Below are positions 1 through 7,873 of a stretch of DNA of 28,780 bases, piece by piece (the stretch's first letter is position 1; each line of letters begins with the position of its first letter). The stretch comes from a virus. The position numbers and the translations under genes were made by a program. The notes under the pieces are model-generated. The model did no database searches and was not told the origin of the DNA. It saw only the letters and a program-made list of their open reading frames with translations. The stretch lies in IMG/VR virus record IMGVR_UViG_3300043448_001059, positions 1 through 28,780 of that record. The stretch is one strand, 5' to 3'.

Positions 1-1862
1 AAGTTTCCTACCTTGACAGACTTGACTACATTCTTTCCTGAGCCTTCCGCCACACCTTGCTCGTCTAAGTCGTCTAATTTTAGAGTCCTATATTTTTGGG
101 CTCCAGAAAGGCTGAGTAATTCATCAATCAAATCACTTACATGGTCCATCCTTCTATTAGAAATTTGAGCTTCTAGGCCAGCACGCTCTCCCTTTGTAAT
201 ATAGATTTTAGCAATTTTTTTAGCGTAGGCAAAATCTTCAGGAGTAAAATCATCATATTCATCTTGTTCCACCGCGGGTAATTCTTGTAAGATTGCTTTA
301 CCAATTAGCTCTCCAGGATCATTAGGGGAGTTAACTACTTTAGTAAGGGCAATTTGTTTGATTTGATCAATATCGCCAATTTTTTGTCCATTTGATGATG
401 ATATCTCTTGCCACACTGCTACCCTATAACCTGGCAGTCCAGTGGATTGTAAACTGCTGTTTAAGCCACTGAAAAATTTGTTGATTTGGTTTACTGTATT
501 GACAATATTTTTTGCTAATATACTCTGATTATCAGATGTATAATTAGCATTGGTATCAAAGAATAGTTCTGAATAGCCTCTGCCATGTCCAGGATCAATC
601 ATACTCCATCCATTATCTCGACCAATTTTTATAAGATGTCGTTCAATTTCGTCTGGCTCAAATTCTATTTCACCGTCTAAGTCATCTCTATCAACTGAAG
701 ATGGCATGGGTTTGCCTTTAAGGGTCGCACCTTTGATTCGGTCTGATTTGTTTTCGCTGGCATATTCCACTGCCACATATCCTGTCACCGAAACTGGGGC
801 AGATTTCTTAATATTGCCCATCATGGTATCAAACTTATTATCTCCGGTTGCCTCCGCCACACCTTGCTTGTGTTTTTTAATCCAGGCATGTGCTTCATCT
901 CTGCTCTTGAATGGTCCCGCCACTGCCACCGCTTGCCCATCCTTGAACACACGCCAGGTTCCGTCTTTGGTTTCACGACCGGTATAGCCTTCCGCCACAC
1001 CTTGTTCTGATTTTTTCTTTTCAGGTTTCTTCACAGGCTTGGCTATGTCCTTATCACTAACTGGATAATCTCTTAAATGACGAGTAGTAGCATTAGGTTT
1101 CTTCGCCGCCTCTTCCACGCTTTCAGAAGGATTTGCTCCTGTAGGATAAACTTCTACTTCTTTGCCTTTCATTCTAAGACTTCTAGCAATATTCATAGCT
1201 TGCCTTTGATCAGCAAACACTTTCCAAGGCCTACCATTTATGCTTACCTGGTAGTTATTTCTTTCGTGTTCAACTCCGACGTTTCTTTCTCTATTCCGAA
1301 AATCGTTGTCTCTTTCTAATCTTCCTCCAAGGCTAAACTGATCATCTCTATTACGACCAAACCTACCCTCGTCTAACTCTTTACCTTTATGTTTTGCCTT
1401 ACCCTGTTTCTGATCTTTCTTTTTATCTTTGTGTTTACCTGCACCAGTTTGTGGACGTAGTGGACCCTGTCTTGGCTTTTGTGGAACACGAGCATCTTCC
1501 ATCATACGCTGTACAATACTACGAACTTGTTCTGTACTCTCATAAGATTCTTGTACTGGTAAAGGAGCAGGTGGACGTGGTCGTTGTCTTGGCATTATGC
1601 TATCTAATGCTTTTTTGGTAGCAGGCCCAAGTTCACTACCGCCTACGTATTCTGTAGTTTCTCTACCACCAGCTACGGTGACTATATGATAGCTGTCTGG
1701 TATTTTAAGACTTATAAGGATCATTTTATTAGTTTGTTGATCCAATACACCAGCCATACCATTATAACGTATATTAGCAAAGCCATCATCCAATTGTCCT
1801 AATACTTGCATATTAGGGATGTCAGCTTGCTCAACTAATTGGATGAAGTCTTTAATACTCAT
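1..1862 (-). CDS. Conserved phage protein with repeated modules, 3' end beyond the left edge
   Basis: An open frame starts at ATG 1862 (MSIKDFIQLVEQ) and stays open to the left edge, giving at least 620 residues. I do not recognise a catalytic domain. Residues about 100-190 are rich in Pro, Lys, Gln and Arg and look disordered. Two short modules of similar pattern follow, at about 204-241 (a YQV start, then PWKVFAD and an Ala/Arg helix) and 293-331 (a GTWRVFKDG core, then a DEAHAW helix). The motif QGVAE[GA] occurs three times, near residues 286, 332 and 601, encoded by nearly identical DNA. A more ordered region (RDNGWSMIDPGHGRGYSELF) lies near 410-430. The ATG overlaps the upstream stop (TAATG). 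The N-terminus resembles those of the following genes, so it is probably a virion or prohead-associated protein, which is inference. Confidence 0.7.
   Translation of the reverse strand, partial: MSIKDFIQLVEQADIPNMQVLGQLDDGFANIRYNGMAGVLDQQTNKMILISLKIPDSYHIVTVAGGRETTEYVGGSELGPATKKALDSIMPRQRPRPPAPLPVQESYESTEQVRSIVQRMMEDARVPQKPRQGPLRPQTGAGKHKDKKKDQKQGKAKHKGKELDEGRFGRNRDDQFSLGGRLERDNDFRNRERNVGVEHERNNYQVSINGRPWKVFADQRQAMNIARSLRMKGKEVEVYPTGANPSESVEEAAKKPNATTRHLRDYPVSDKDIAKPVKKPEKKKSEQGVAEGYTGRETKDGTWRVFKDGQAVAVAGPFKSRDEAHAWIKKHKQGVAEATGDNKFDTMMGNIKKSAPVSVTGYVAVEYASENKSDRIKGATLKGKPMPSSVDRDDLDGEIEFEPDEIERHLIKIGRDNGWSMIDPGHGRGYSELFFDTNANYTSDNQSILAKNIVNTVNQINKFFSGLNSSLQSTGLPGYRVAVWQEISSSNGQKIGDIDQIKQIALTKVVNSPNDPGELIGKAILQELPAVEQDEYDDFTPEDFAYAKKIAKIYITKGERAGLEAQISNRRMDHVSDLIDELLSLSGAQKYRTLKLDDLDEQGVAEGSGKNVVKSVKVGN
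42..1007 (-). repeat. Three dispersed copies of a GC-rich repeat encoding QGVAE[GA]
   Basis: On the plus strand nearly the same 18-19 bases (core TCCGCCACACCTTG) occur at 42-60, 850-868 and 987-1005. Each is read in the same frame of the minus-strand gene as Gln-Gly-Val-Ala-Glu-Gly/Ala. The copies are richer in G and C than the surrounding sequence and use the same codons. The near-identity at DNA level suggests recent duplication or recombination. The peptide has the shape of a T4-type prohead protease site (hydrophobic-x-Glu before a small residue), which is inference. Confidence 0.75.
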
Positions 1863-2947
1863 TATGCTGCTTTCTTCTTTTTAGCCATGGCAATAGCGGC
1901 CTGCTGTTTAGGATTTTTGGCTTCTTCCATACTACACTCTTTCATACCGTGTACTGGACAATTTTTTCCTTTGGCTGTATGATTACACTTGGCACTTTCA
2001 GCAACCTTTTTATCTTTAACAGCCTTTTTCATTGGCTCTTTTTTATTGCCATCTTTATCCATATCTAAAAAGTCTGGTTTAGCCTTTTTAGCTTCACTGA
2101 ATGGCTTACCTGATTTGGCTGCTGCTTTGGCACGACTACCCCATACTTCATCTTTAGGTGTTTCTTTTTTGCCATCACCGTCATAATCTTTTTTACTTAA
2201 TTTTTGACCTTCTCTTGTTTTTGTATTTTTAGGAGGTGGGGCTGTGGCACCATCTGGAGGACTTGGTACATTACCAGTTACACCGCCTTTTGGATATAAT
2301 TTATTAGTGGGTTTTGGTTGAGCCATTGTGTTTTCACTAGTTTTCTTACGAATGCTGTCCACGCTATAGCCTTGACTCTTATGATCACGACTTGCACGAT
2401 CTCTTACTTCGCCTTCGCTTTCACCTTCATCTGCATCATAGTGAACATTTTTAGTCTTAGCGCCATCCTTGTGCATCAACTTTACACTATATTGACTCTT
2501 TGTACTGGTATCAACTTTGCCCTTACGTTTGTCTTTAGCAGTAAATCCAGTGGCTTCTTCTACCTTTTCGTCCTTCTTTTTATCATCCTTTTTCTTCATC
2601 TTTTCAGCCTGTGCCTTTTTAAGGGCTTTCATTTTGTCCTTGGCTTCCATTAGTTTGTTTTTAAGGATACGTTTTTCTTCTGTGGTGTACATGTCACTCA
2701 TTTCAAGTTTTTGTCCATATTCATTGAACTTCATTTCATATTCCATGTAGTGATATACACTGGCCATATAGTCTGCGGCCTTAGTGATTTTAGCCTGTAC
2801 CCAACCATCAAGTTGAGAATTATCGTCCATCATTTTAAATAGCTTTAATGCATATTTGGCAGTCTTGTAGAGATCTGCCTTGGCCATTTTACCTTCATCA
2901 TTGTGTTCTGGTTCTGGCATTGTACTTTGCTGCATAATAGGATCCAT
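1862..2947 (-). CDS. Lys-rich conserved phage protein with DxDxDG loops and a Cys/His tail
   Basis: This 361-residue protein is strongly Lys-rich. Residues about 22-75 form a helical, ordered domain (ADLYKTAKYALKLFKMM, then GWVQAKITKAADYMASVYHY) of a kind I recall from uncultured marine phages, with no known function. Residues 95-135 are charged and probably coiled-coil, and 150-200 hold a small YSV...YSVDSI module. Two acidic loops, DYDGDGKKE (254-262) and DMDKDGNKKE (295-304), have the DxDxDG spacing of EF-hand or dockerin calcium loops. The tail carries C321, H323, C330, H333 and C338, a possible metal site. The start at 2947 has a GGAG Shine-Dalgarno and a GATAAATA late promoter about 20 bases upstream, so it is likely a late, virion-associated or scaffold-like protein. 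Confidence 0.8.
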   Translation of the reverse strand: MDPIMQQSTMPEPEHNDEGKMAKADLYKTAKYALKLFKMMDDNSQLDGWVQAKITKAADYMASVYHYMEYEMKFNEYGQKLEMSDMYTTEEKRILKNKLMEAKDKMKALKKAQAEKMKKKDDKKKDEKVEEATGFTAKDKRKGKVDTSTKSQYSVKLMHKDGAKTKNVHYDADEGESEGEVRDRASRDHKSQGYSVDSIRKKTSENTMAQPKPTNKLYPKGGVTGNVPSPPDGATAPPPKNTKTREGQKLSKKDYDGDGKKETPKDEVWGSRAKAAAKSGKPFSEAKKAKPDFLDMDKDGNKKEPMKKAVKDKKVAESAKCNHTAKGKNCPVHGMKECSMEEAKNPKQQAAIAMAKKKKAA

Positions 2948-2967
2948 ATCGTACTCCGAATTTAGTA

Positions 2968-2975
2968 TATTTATC
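2968..2975 (-). promoter_or_regulatory. T4-type late promoter
   Basis: The minus strand reads GATAAATA, one base off the T4 late consensus TATAAATA, about 20 bases before ATG 2947. It overlaps the stop codon of the preceding gene. It belongs to a set of six such sites in the window. Confidence 0.65.
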
Positions 2976-3198
2976 GTTTTATTGTAGTTCCACCAAATAA
3001 GCTGATATTGCTATCAAGTGCATTTTTAGCTGTTCCATTAGGATTCTTATTTGAATCTACACGTGGTGGTTTAGGTTTTTTACCCTTACCATATTCTTTA
3101 ATATTACCTATAGCAATGTGTGGATTTGGAACAGCAACTACATTTCCTGCACTGGTCGCTCCTGCACTTGCTGTTTCAAATAGCTCTCGTATTCTCAC
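2971..3198 (-). CDS. Small protein with capsid-targeting-like N-terminus
   Basis: The product is 75 residues from a GTG start, one base after the upstream TAA; a GGAA lies just upstream. It begins MRIRELFETASAG, which closely resembles the first residues of several neighbours and the T4 internal-protein signal MKTYQEFIAEA. The remainder is low-complexity (Ala, Gly, Lys, Pro, Asn) with no recognisable fold. If the leader is cut after FET or similar, a peptide of about 65 residues would remain, comparable with T4 internal proteins. The function is unknown, and the internal-protein idea rests only on the N-terminus and context. Confidence 0.65.
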   Translation of the reverse strand: MRIRELFETASAGATSAGNVVAVPNPHIAIGNIKEYGKGKKPKPPRVDSNKNPNGTAKNALDSNISLFGGTTIKR

Positions 3199-3199
3199 A

Positions 3200-3556
3200 T
3201 TAAATTCCGTATTTGTTAGTTTTTGGTTTAGCCACAGGACTTATCTTATTAATATCTTTGAGTTCTTCACTATGACCTTTGGTTACTATATTTTTTCCTT
3301 TTATACCTTGGTTGCGTTCTGCTGCACTTACTATATCTTCGTCACCTTTGCTATATAACCAAACTGTAGGAACATCCTTAGCAGGACCAGCTTTGTTTAT
3401 ACTTTTATCAGGTGCACCGGCCATAGCTATACCAAAGCGATACATTCCGTAATATTGATCAATATCCTGATATTGTTTAGCATGAGGATGTGATTGTCTT
3501 ACGTTTTTGCCTAACTTTTTATCAGCCTTTTCTGTAATTATATCTCTGATCTTCAT
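3200..3556 (-). CDS. Conserved small phage protein, function unknown
   Basis: The product is 118 residues, starting MKIRDIITEKADKKLG at an ATG that overlaps the upstream TGA (ATGA). The N-terminus again resembles the leader found on its neighbours. The middle (KQYQDIDQYYGMYRFGIAMA, about residues 28-47) looks folded, followed by a segment containing VPTVWLYSKGDEDIVSAAE. I have seen this kind of protein in marine phage genomes but know no function. There is no signal peptide, membrane segment or metal motif. Tight coupling to the nucleotidylyltransferase upstream suggests co-expression. Confidence 0.7.
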   Translation of the reverse strand: MKIRDIITEKADKKLGKNVRQSHPHAKQYQDIDQYYGMYRFGIAMAGAPDKSINKAGPAKDVPTVWLYSKGDEDIVSAAERNQGIKGKNIVTKGHSEELKDINKISPVAKPKTNKYGI

Positions 3557-4962
3557 TGCTTGAACATATCCTTTGAACCAAACACTTGTCCAAACTTGTC
3601 ACCTAACATACCTTTTAGTTTGTCACGTTGATCTGCACGTAGCACAATCATACCATTATCAAACTTGTAGCCCATGTCACGTAGTTTTGGCATTAGTTCA
3701 GTGGCCAACAATTTATATCTAAACACATTGGGCTGTGCCACTGCTTGTCCACCCATTTGACTATTAGGTTTGCCTGGTATGGGCACACGACGTCGTTTAC
3801 CATCTGGACCAACAACAAAATGATCTACACCTTTAGGTTTAGTATCTGGTTCAGAGCCAGCGTCCTTACCTTTATATAGTTTAAAGCGTTCGTCAGCACC
3901 ACCTGCTATAAGGCTTTTTAATTCGTTTAGTTCTTCGCCAAACTCACTACGCATAGCACTTAAAGGGAATACAAGTTCAGCAGCCTCACCACCAATAAAG
4001 TCCACATCACGTATAGCATCCTCTAATTCACCAAGAGCACTGCTGGCATCTTGGAATTGAAAGTTCACTCTCAATGGACGACCTTTGCCACCCTTCTTAT
4101 CTCTAATACCTACGTTTTGACTACGTTGTACAACTTCTTCTGGGAATGTGGCAAAGTCACCTATAACATGGACTTGTTCAGTTCTTGGGTTCAGTTTGAA
4201 TATAATATATAGTGTGCCACTGGGCTGTTCTAATTCATATAATCTCATTTCTTTAGCCTTCTTTTTTGATTTAGCAGCAGCGAATTGACCCATACGCTCC
4301 TTGGCCTTACGCATTAGGTCCATAACCTGTGCATCATCTATTTCTGGACTCATAGAATCACGCCATACTGCAAATGGCAATTCAACATCCGCCACTCCTT
4401 TGAATTTAGCCATTAATTCTGGATTATCTTTCTTAAATTTATCCAAGTCAGTTAGTACAGTTCGCATAGGGGTAGCACGTGGGCCTTCTTCACTAGCACT
4501 GGGATCTCCTGTTTCTTGACGGGAAATAACGTCTAGATTATCAAACTTAAATGGAATGTCACCTGCTTTGTTAGGTTTACCGTTATATTGTTTAAGATAT
4601 TGGAATGCCTGTTTTTGATCAGCACCAACCACTACAGTGACATTATTATAGCCTTGTTGATTTAAATTAGTTAATACTCTAGTTAGATCAGGCAATTCAT
4701 CTGTAGCAGTTTGAAAAATGTGTCCCTGTTCTGGAAATACTTGTTTGTATATGGCTAATTTTTCTTCAGGTTGTAATGGATCATCTGGACCGTATGTTCT
4801 ACTCACTACAAAATAAGGATCACCGTTTAGTTTATCCGCATAAGTTATAACACTTCTGGCCAACATCATATGACCTTTGTGTCCCATACCACGCCCCCAA
4901 CCTACTACGGCTGTATTACCTTCTCCTGTACGATCAAGTTCAAATAGCTGTCTTAGTCTCAT
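3553..4962 (-). CDS. HxGH-type nucleotidylyltransferase with C-terminal extension
   Basis: The product is 469 residues. The start is set at ATG 4962, not TTG 4983: AAGGAAAGG precedes it, it overlaps the upstream TGA (ATGA), and it gives MRLRQLFELDRTGEG, matching the neighbours' leader. Residues 16-125 resemble a Rossmann-like cytidylyl/adenylyltransferase (NMNAT or CCT superfamily): strand TAVVGWGRG, the HxGH signature at 28-31 (GHKGHMML), and VTVVVGADQ at 108-115. A true ISTxxR motif is not clear. The linker at 228-240 is Lys/Ala-rich, and then EMRLYELEQPSG (238-249) looks like a second copy of the leader, suggesting fusion of two genes. The 250-469 part is not recognised. The substrate is unknown; NMN, CTP-linked or nucleic-acid-related roles are possible. 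Confidence 0.75.
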   Translation of the reverse strand: MRLRQLFELDRTGEGNTAVVGWGRGMGHKGHMMLARSVITYADKLNGDPYFVVSRTYGPDDPLQPEEKLAIYKQVFPEQGHIFQTATDELPDLTRVLTNLNQQGYNNVTVVVGADQKQAFQYLKQYNGKPNKAGDIPFKFDNLDVISRQETGDPSASEEGPRATPMRTVLTDLDKFKKDNPELMAKFKGVADVELPFAVWRDSMSPEIDDAQVMDLMRKAKERMGQFAAAKSKKKAKEMRLYELEQPSGTLYIIFKLNPRTEQVHVIGDFATFPEEVVQRSQNVGIRDKKGGKGRPLRVNFQFQDASSALGELEDAIRDVDFIGGEAAELVFPLSAMRSEFGEELNELKSLIAGGADERFKLYKGKDAGSEPDTKPKGVDHFVVGPDGKRRRVPIPGKPNSQMGGQAVAQPNVFRYKLLATELMPKLRDMGYKFDNGMIVLRADQRDKLKGMLGDKFGQVFGSKDMFKQ

Positions 4963-6839
4963 TCGCCTTTCCTTGGAGCCCAATTAGCTTGGTCAATAGC
5001 TTTTACAAATTGTCCTGGTAAATCATTTTGGAAAGGTGTGCCAGGATGAGCACTAACATATCCTTCTGGTTTGGTTTGTCTTATACCATTATGTGTACCA
5101 CTGCTTAAGTTTTGTATCATTTCTAATTTAGCTTTGGTTAGTAATTCTACAGCAGTCAATACAGCATCCATACCAGCACGATCTTTTAGTATAAGATCAG
5201 CCTGTTTAGTACTGGTGTTAGCAGTTACCCAGTCAATAAATTTTTGTCTAACTCCAGGTATACGCAAGTTTTGATTATAGAATTTGTATAATAAATCACC
5301 TGGTTTGCTCAGTCCTGGTTTAGGTGACAGGAAGTTATTGATCAAATTAGCGTTTTCTTTTATATATTCTTGTACATTATCTAAGTTATTATTTGTAAAC
5401 TGTGGTGCTTGTTCTACGTAAGTAGTTCCTTGTACTATAGTATCAGGAGTGCTCAAGCTTTCTGGATTAGGGTATCTATCTTCATCACTGCTGCCCAGGG
5501 TTTCATAATATCCTGTAGCAGCCACCATAACTTTAGCAGATCGTATTCTGCGACCTAAATCACTATTTTTACCAATATGAAATGTGGTGATATTTGGAGT
5601 GAATTCATATTCCTGTGTCTGACTATTCAGCACAGGTTTAGCAGTTTGTCCATCTGGTTTAGCACCAGGATAAAATAATAAGCCACCTTCTAAAAATCCT
5701 TCCTCTGGACTGGCCTGTTCAAAATAGGGCCATAAACTACTTAATTGTTTGGCGTATTGTTTACGTTGAGCCAATTGTTCTGGATCAGCTTTACCAGTGC
5801 CCATTAAAAATTTCTGTACTTCTTCTGCACTACGGGGTACAGTGCTTATACCATTTTGTAATTCTGTTTTACCACGTTTAAGATATTCCCAAGCATTTTT
5901 AGGAATCATCATAAATTGACCATCTTGTTTGCCCCAATATACTACAGGGCTACCATCCCATTTAAGTTCAATATTACCACCTTGACTACTCATATAGCGT
6001 AGACGTTCTACAGCATGTAGTCCACCTTTAGCACCATTAGTAAACACAAGATCTTCAATGTGTTGATACTTGCGACCTATTGTTGGTGCAGCAGCTTCAA
6101 AAAATTTACGCTCTGGACCTTTTAGTGGACTACTTTTCCAACTTTGCCCACTTGCTGCCAAGTTATAAATTTTTTCACGTTGTGCTGGATTCAATACGTT
6201 CATTATACTTTCTACACTGCCCAGGTCACGACTTGTAGCTATAGGACCCAATAGACGTTGTGCTATTTCATCCATATCTGTAGATATAAGATTAGCTTTT
6301 TTACCTTTATCATCTCTAGCAAAAAGGCCTTCGTCTGGACTCCATAACATACCTTGGCTACTAGCCAAAGCATTCATAACCATTTGTTTATGTACACCTT
6401 TATAAGGACTATCTTTTGGTAATTCGTGTACATGAAATCTATGTACTTGCTGTGCATTAGGTACTACTTTTATATCCACCTGATGAAAACTACGCCCAAA
6501 TGGTAATTTAACATGAACTTGACTGCCACTTTTTTTAGTATCAAGTCCTTTGCCTTGTAGGTATTTTTCTAATTCTACTCTAACACCTTTTGCATCTTGT
6601 TGTTGGAAAACTTTAGCAGCTACGCCTGCATCAGCCATTACATCAAGATCTCCACTCATAACACCAGCTGTAGGTGTTGCTCCACTGCCTATACGATATA
6701 ATTTAATACCAGTACCTTGTAGGTATCGTTCAAGTTCTGTTTCTAATCTAGGTGCAAGACTTTGGTCAAATGGTTCAACATCGTCCCAAATATTGCCACC
6801 TTCTTTAAGAGGCTTACGAAACAGTTCACGCAGCATCAT
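4959..6839 (-). CDS. Nucleotidyltransferase plus ligase-like bifunctional protein
   Basis: The product is 626 residues, beginning MMLRELFRKPLKEGG (ATGA overlap with the gene before; the second ATG at 6836 is equally possible). Residues 45-130 show the pol-beta-type nucleotidyltransferase signature: GSG (51-53), GDLDVM with D64 and D66, and a third acidic strand VDIKVVP with D122. After a helical linker, residues 258-310 contain QHIEDLVFTNG and then ELKWDGSPVVYWG; KWDG at 293-296 matches the KxDG nucleotidyl-lysine motif of DNA/RNA ligases. EGGLLFYP (384) and PEGYVS (E592) could be later ligase motifs, but the spacing is long. It may be an RNA/DNA end-processing enzyme; the activity and substrate are inferred. 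The leader peptide suggests packaging in the capsid. Confidence 0.75.
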   Translation of the reverse strand: MMLRELFRKPLKEGGNIWDDVEPFDQSLAPRLETELERYLQGTGIKLYRIGSGATPTAGVMSGDLDVMADAGVAAKVFQQQDAKGVRVELEKYLQGKGLDTKKSGSQVHVKLPFGRSFHQVDIKVVPNAQQVHRFHVHELPKDSPYKGVHKQMVMNALASSQGMLWSPDEGLFARDDKGKKANLISTDMDEIAQRLLGPIATSRDLGSVESIMNVLNPAQREKIYNLAASGQSWKSSPLKGPERKFFEAAAPTIGRKYQHIEDLVFTNGAKGGLHAVERLRYMSSQGGNIELKWDGSPVVYWGKQDGQFMMIPKNAWEYLKRGKTELQNGISTVPRSAEEVQKFLMGTGKADPEQLAQRKQYAKQLSSLWPYFEQASPEEGFLEGGLLFYPGAKPDGQTAKPVLNSQTQEYEFTPNITTFHIGKNSDLGRRIRSAKVMVAATGYYETLGSSDEDRYPNPESLSTPDTIVQGTTYVEQAPQFTNNNLDNVQEYIKENANLINNFLSPKPGLSKPGDLLYKFYNQNLRIPGVRQKFIDWVTANTSTKQADLILKDRAGMDAVLTAVELLTKAKLEMIQNLSSGTHNGIRQTKPEGYVSAHPGTPFQNDLPGQFVKAIDQANWAPRKGE

Positions 6840-7225
6840 TTATAAAGACCGTCCTTAAGATTACGTAGTTCAGTTTCATATATAGCGTGAGCTATTTCTT
6901 CAGTTAGATCTTCCTCTATACTTTCCTCAAGTTCACGAACTGGAAATTCTTTTCTATATGCTTCATAGGCTTTTTTAATCACTGGTTTAAAAACTCTATG
7001 TGAAAAATCACCACCACTTTCAAACTGTGCCTTACAAGTTTTTAATACAGGAAAAAAATGACGTCTATAAAAGTCATCATTATTATGCATGAAGTATACA
7101 AGATCTTCTGCTAAATCAAACTCATATTCATTGTTGTGACCTTTGATCATTTTTTTAGGTCCTGAGCTCTTGAGCATATCCTCAATTGATACTTCACTGT
7201 TTCCAAACATTTCAAATAATTTCAT
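6836..7225 (-). CDS. Conserved small phage protein, function unknown
   Basis: The product is 129 residues and acidic, starting MKLFEMFGNSEVSIED, which shares the Leu-Phe-Glu character of the neighbours' leaders. The body is predicted mostly helical (DLAEDLVYFMHNNDDFYRRH at about 36-55, then KAYEAYRKEFPVRELEESIE). No motif is recognised. It starts two bases before the position expected for coupling with the upstream TAA (TAATAATATG) and overlaps the next start by ATGA. It is probably a virion-associated or regulatory protein of the same transcription unit as the nucleotidyltransferases. Confidence 0.7.
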   Translation of the reverse strand: MKLFEMFGNSEVSIEDMLKSSGPKKMIKGHNNEYEFDLAEDLVYFMHNNDDFYRRHFFPVLKTCKAQFESGGDFSHRVFKPVIKKAYEAYRKEFPVRELEESIEEDLTEEIAHAIYETELRNLKDGLYK

Positions 7226-7229
7226 ATTA

Positions 7230-7820
7230 TTACCACGCTCTACATGACCAATAACGAGCTTTCCATTTAGGACCAGGATTGTCGCAATTATGTCTTGCTC
7301 TAAAATTTTTCCGCCTTGAAGGTATATGTTTTTTAATACTTAATTGTTTATCACCAAAATTAACCTTGACAATTTTACCATTAGGCTTTCGTACATATAC
7401 TTTGCTCTTGGCTACATCACCTTTCATAGGCTTACCTAAAGGAACATTATGTCCTTGATGTTGTGCTTCATGTTCAATATTTTCAGCAGCACCTCCAACA
7501 AATTTACCCTTTGGATACCCTGTTGGTCCTGGGCTACGTAGTTGTCCTGCACGACCTATTTTATGTTTGCCTAAACCGGCAAAAGGATAAGTTTTATCAT
7601 CCATTAAAAATTCTTCAAAAAAACTGATTCCAGTATCCTGTAGAAGGGCTATACCCATTTGGTCTAATTCTACTAGAATTGCATCCTCTAATACCATGAG
7701 GACTTCAGTTTCTATAGCATCACGATCATTGAGATCAAAATAGAATCCGTCTCCAGGTTGTATGTCTACATCCTCGGATTCTACTTGTTCAATGTATTCT
7801 AATATGCTTTTATTAGCCAT
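7230..7820 (-). CDS. Conserved phage protein with C-terminal RARH...YWSC basic module
   Basis: The product is 196 residues, starting MANKSILEYIEQVESED. ATG 7820 has an AGGAG Shine-Dalgarno and a GATAAATA late promoter. The N-terminal 75 residues are acidic. Residues 78-115 are Gly/Pro-rich and contain a GAAENIEHEA stretch. The last 60 residues form a compact basic module, KVYVRKPNGKIVKVNFGD then RRKNFRARHNCDNPGP and KARYWSCRAW, with C179 and C193 in a pattern I recall at the C-terminus of many marine phage proteins, often attached to otherwise different N-termini. The module's role is unknown; nucleic-acid or metal binding is a guess. It is the first gene of the 7820-1 late operon. Confidence 0.75.
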   Translation of the reverse strand: MANKSILEYIEQVESEDVDIQPGDGFYFDLNDRDAIETEVLMVLEDAILVELDQMGIALLQDTGISFFEEFLMDDKTYPFAGLGKHKIGRAGQLRSPGPTGYPKGKFVGGAAENIEHEAQHQGHNVPLGKPMKGDVAKSKVYVRKPNGKIVKVNFGDKQLSIKKHIPSRRKNFRARHNCDNPGPKWKARYWSCRAW

Positions 7821-7836
7821 ACAGACTCCTATGTAA

Positions 7837-7844
7837 TATTTATC
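7837..7844 (-). promoter_or_regulatory. T4-type late promoter
   Basis: The minus strand reads GATAAATA (followed by T), 17 bases before ATG 7820, with an AGGAG between it and the start. It would drive the operon of leader-bearing genes at 7820-2971. Confidence 0.7.
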
Positions 7845-7873
7845 GATATTACAACTAACTGTATAGCTATTTT

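Noticed and set aside
706-1621. Three plus-strand open frames of 75-93 residues
   Set aside because: They lie opposite a continuous minus-strand frame that runs from 1862 to the left edge, which has coherent repeated modules; the plus frames have no ribosome sites.
4963-4983. TTG 4983 as start of the nucleotidylyltransferase
   Set aside because: ATG 4962 has an AAGGAAAGG ribosome site, overlaps the preceding TGA, and yields the leader shared with neighbours.
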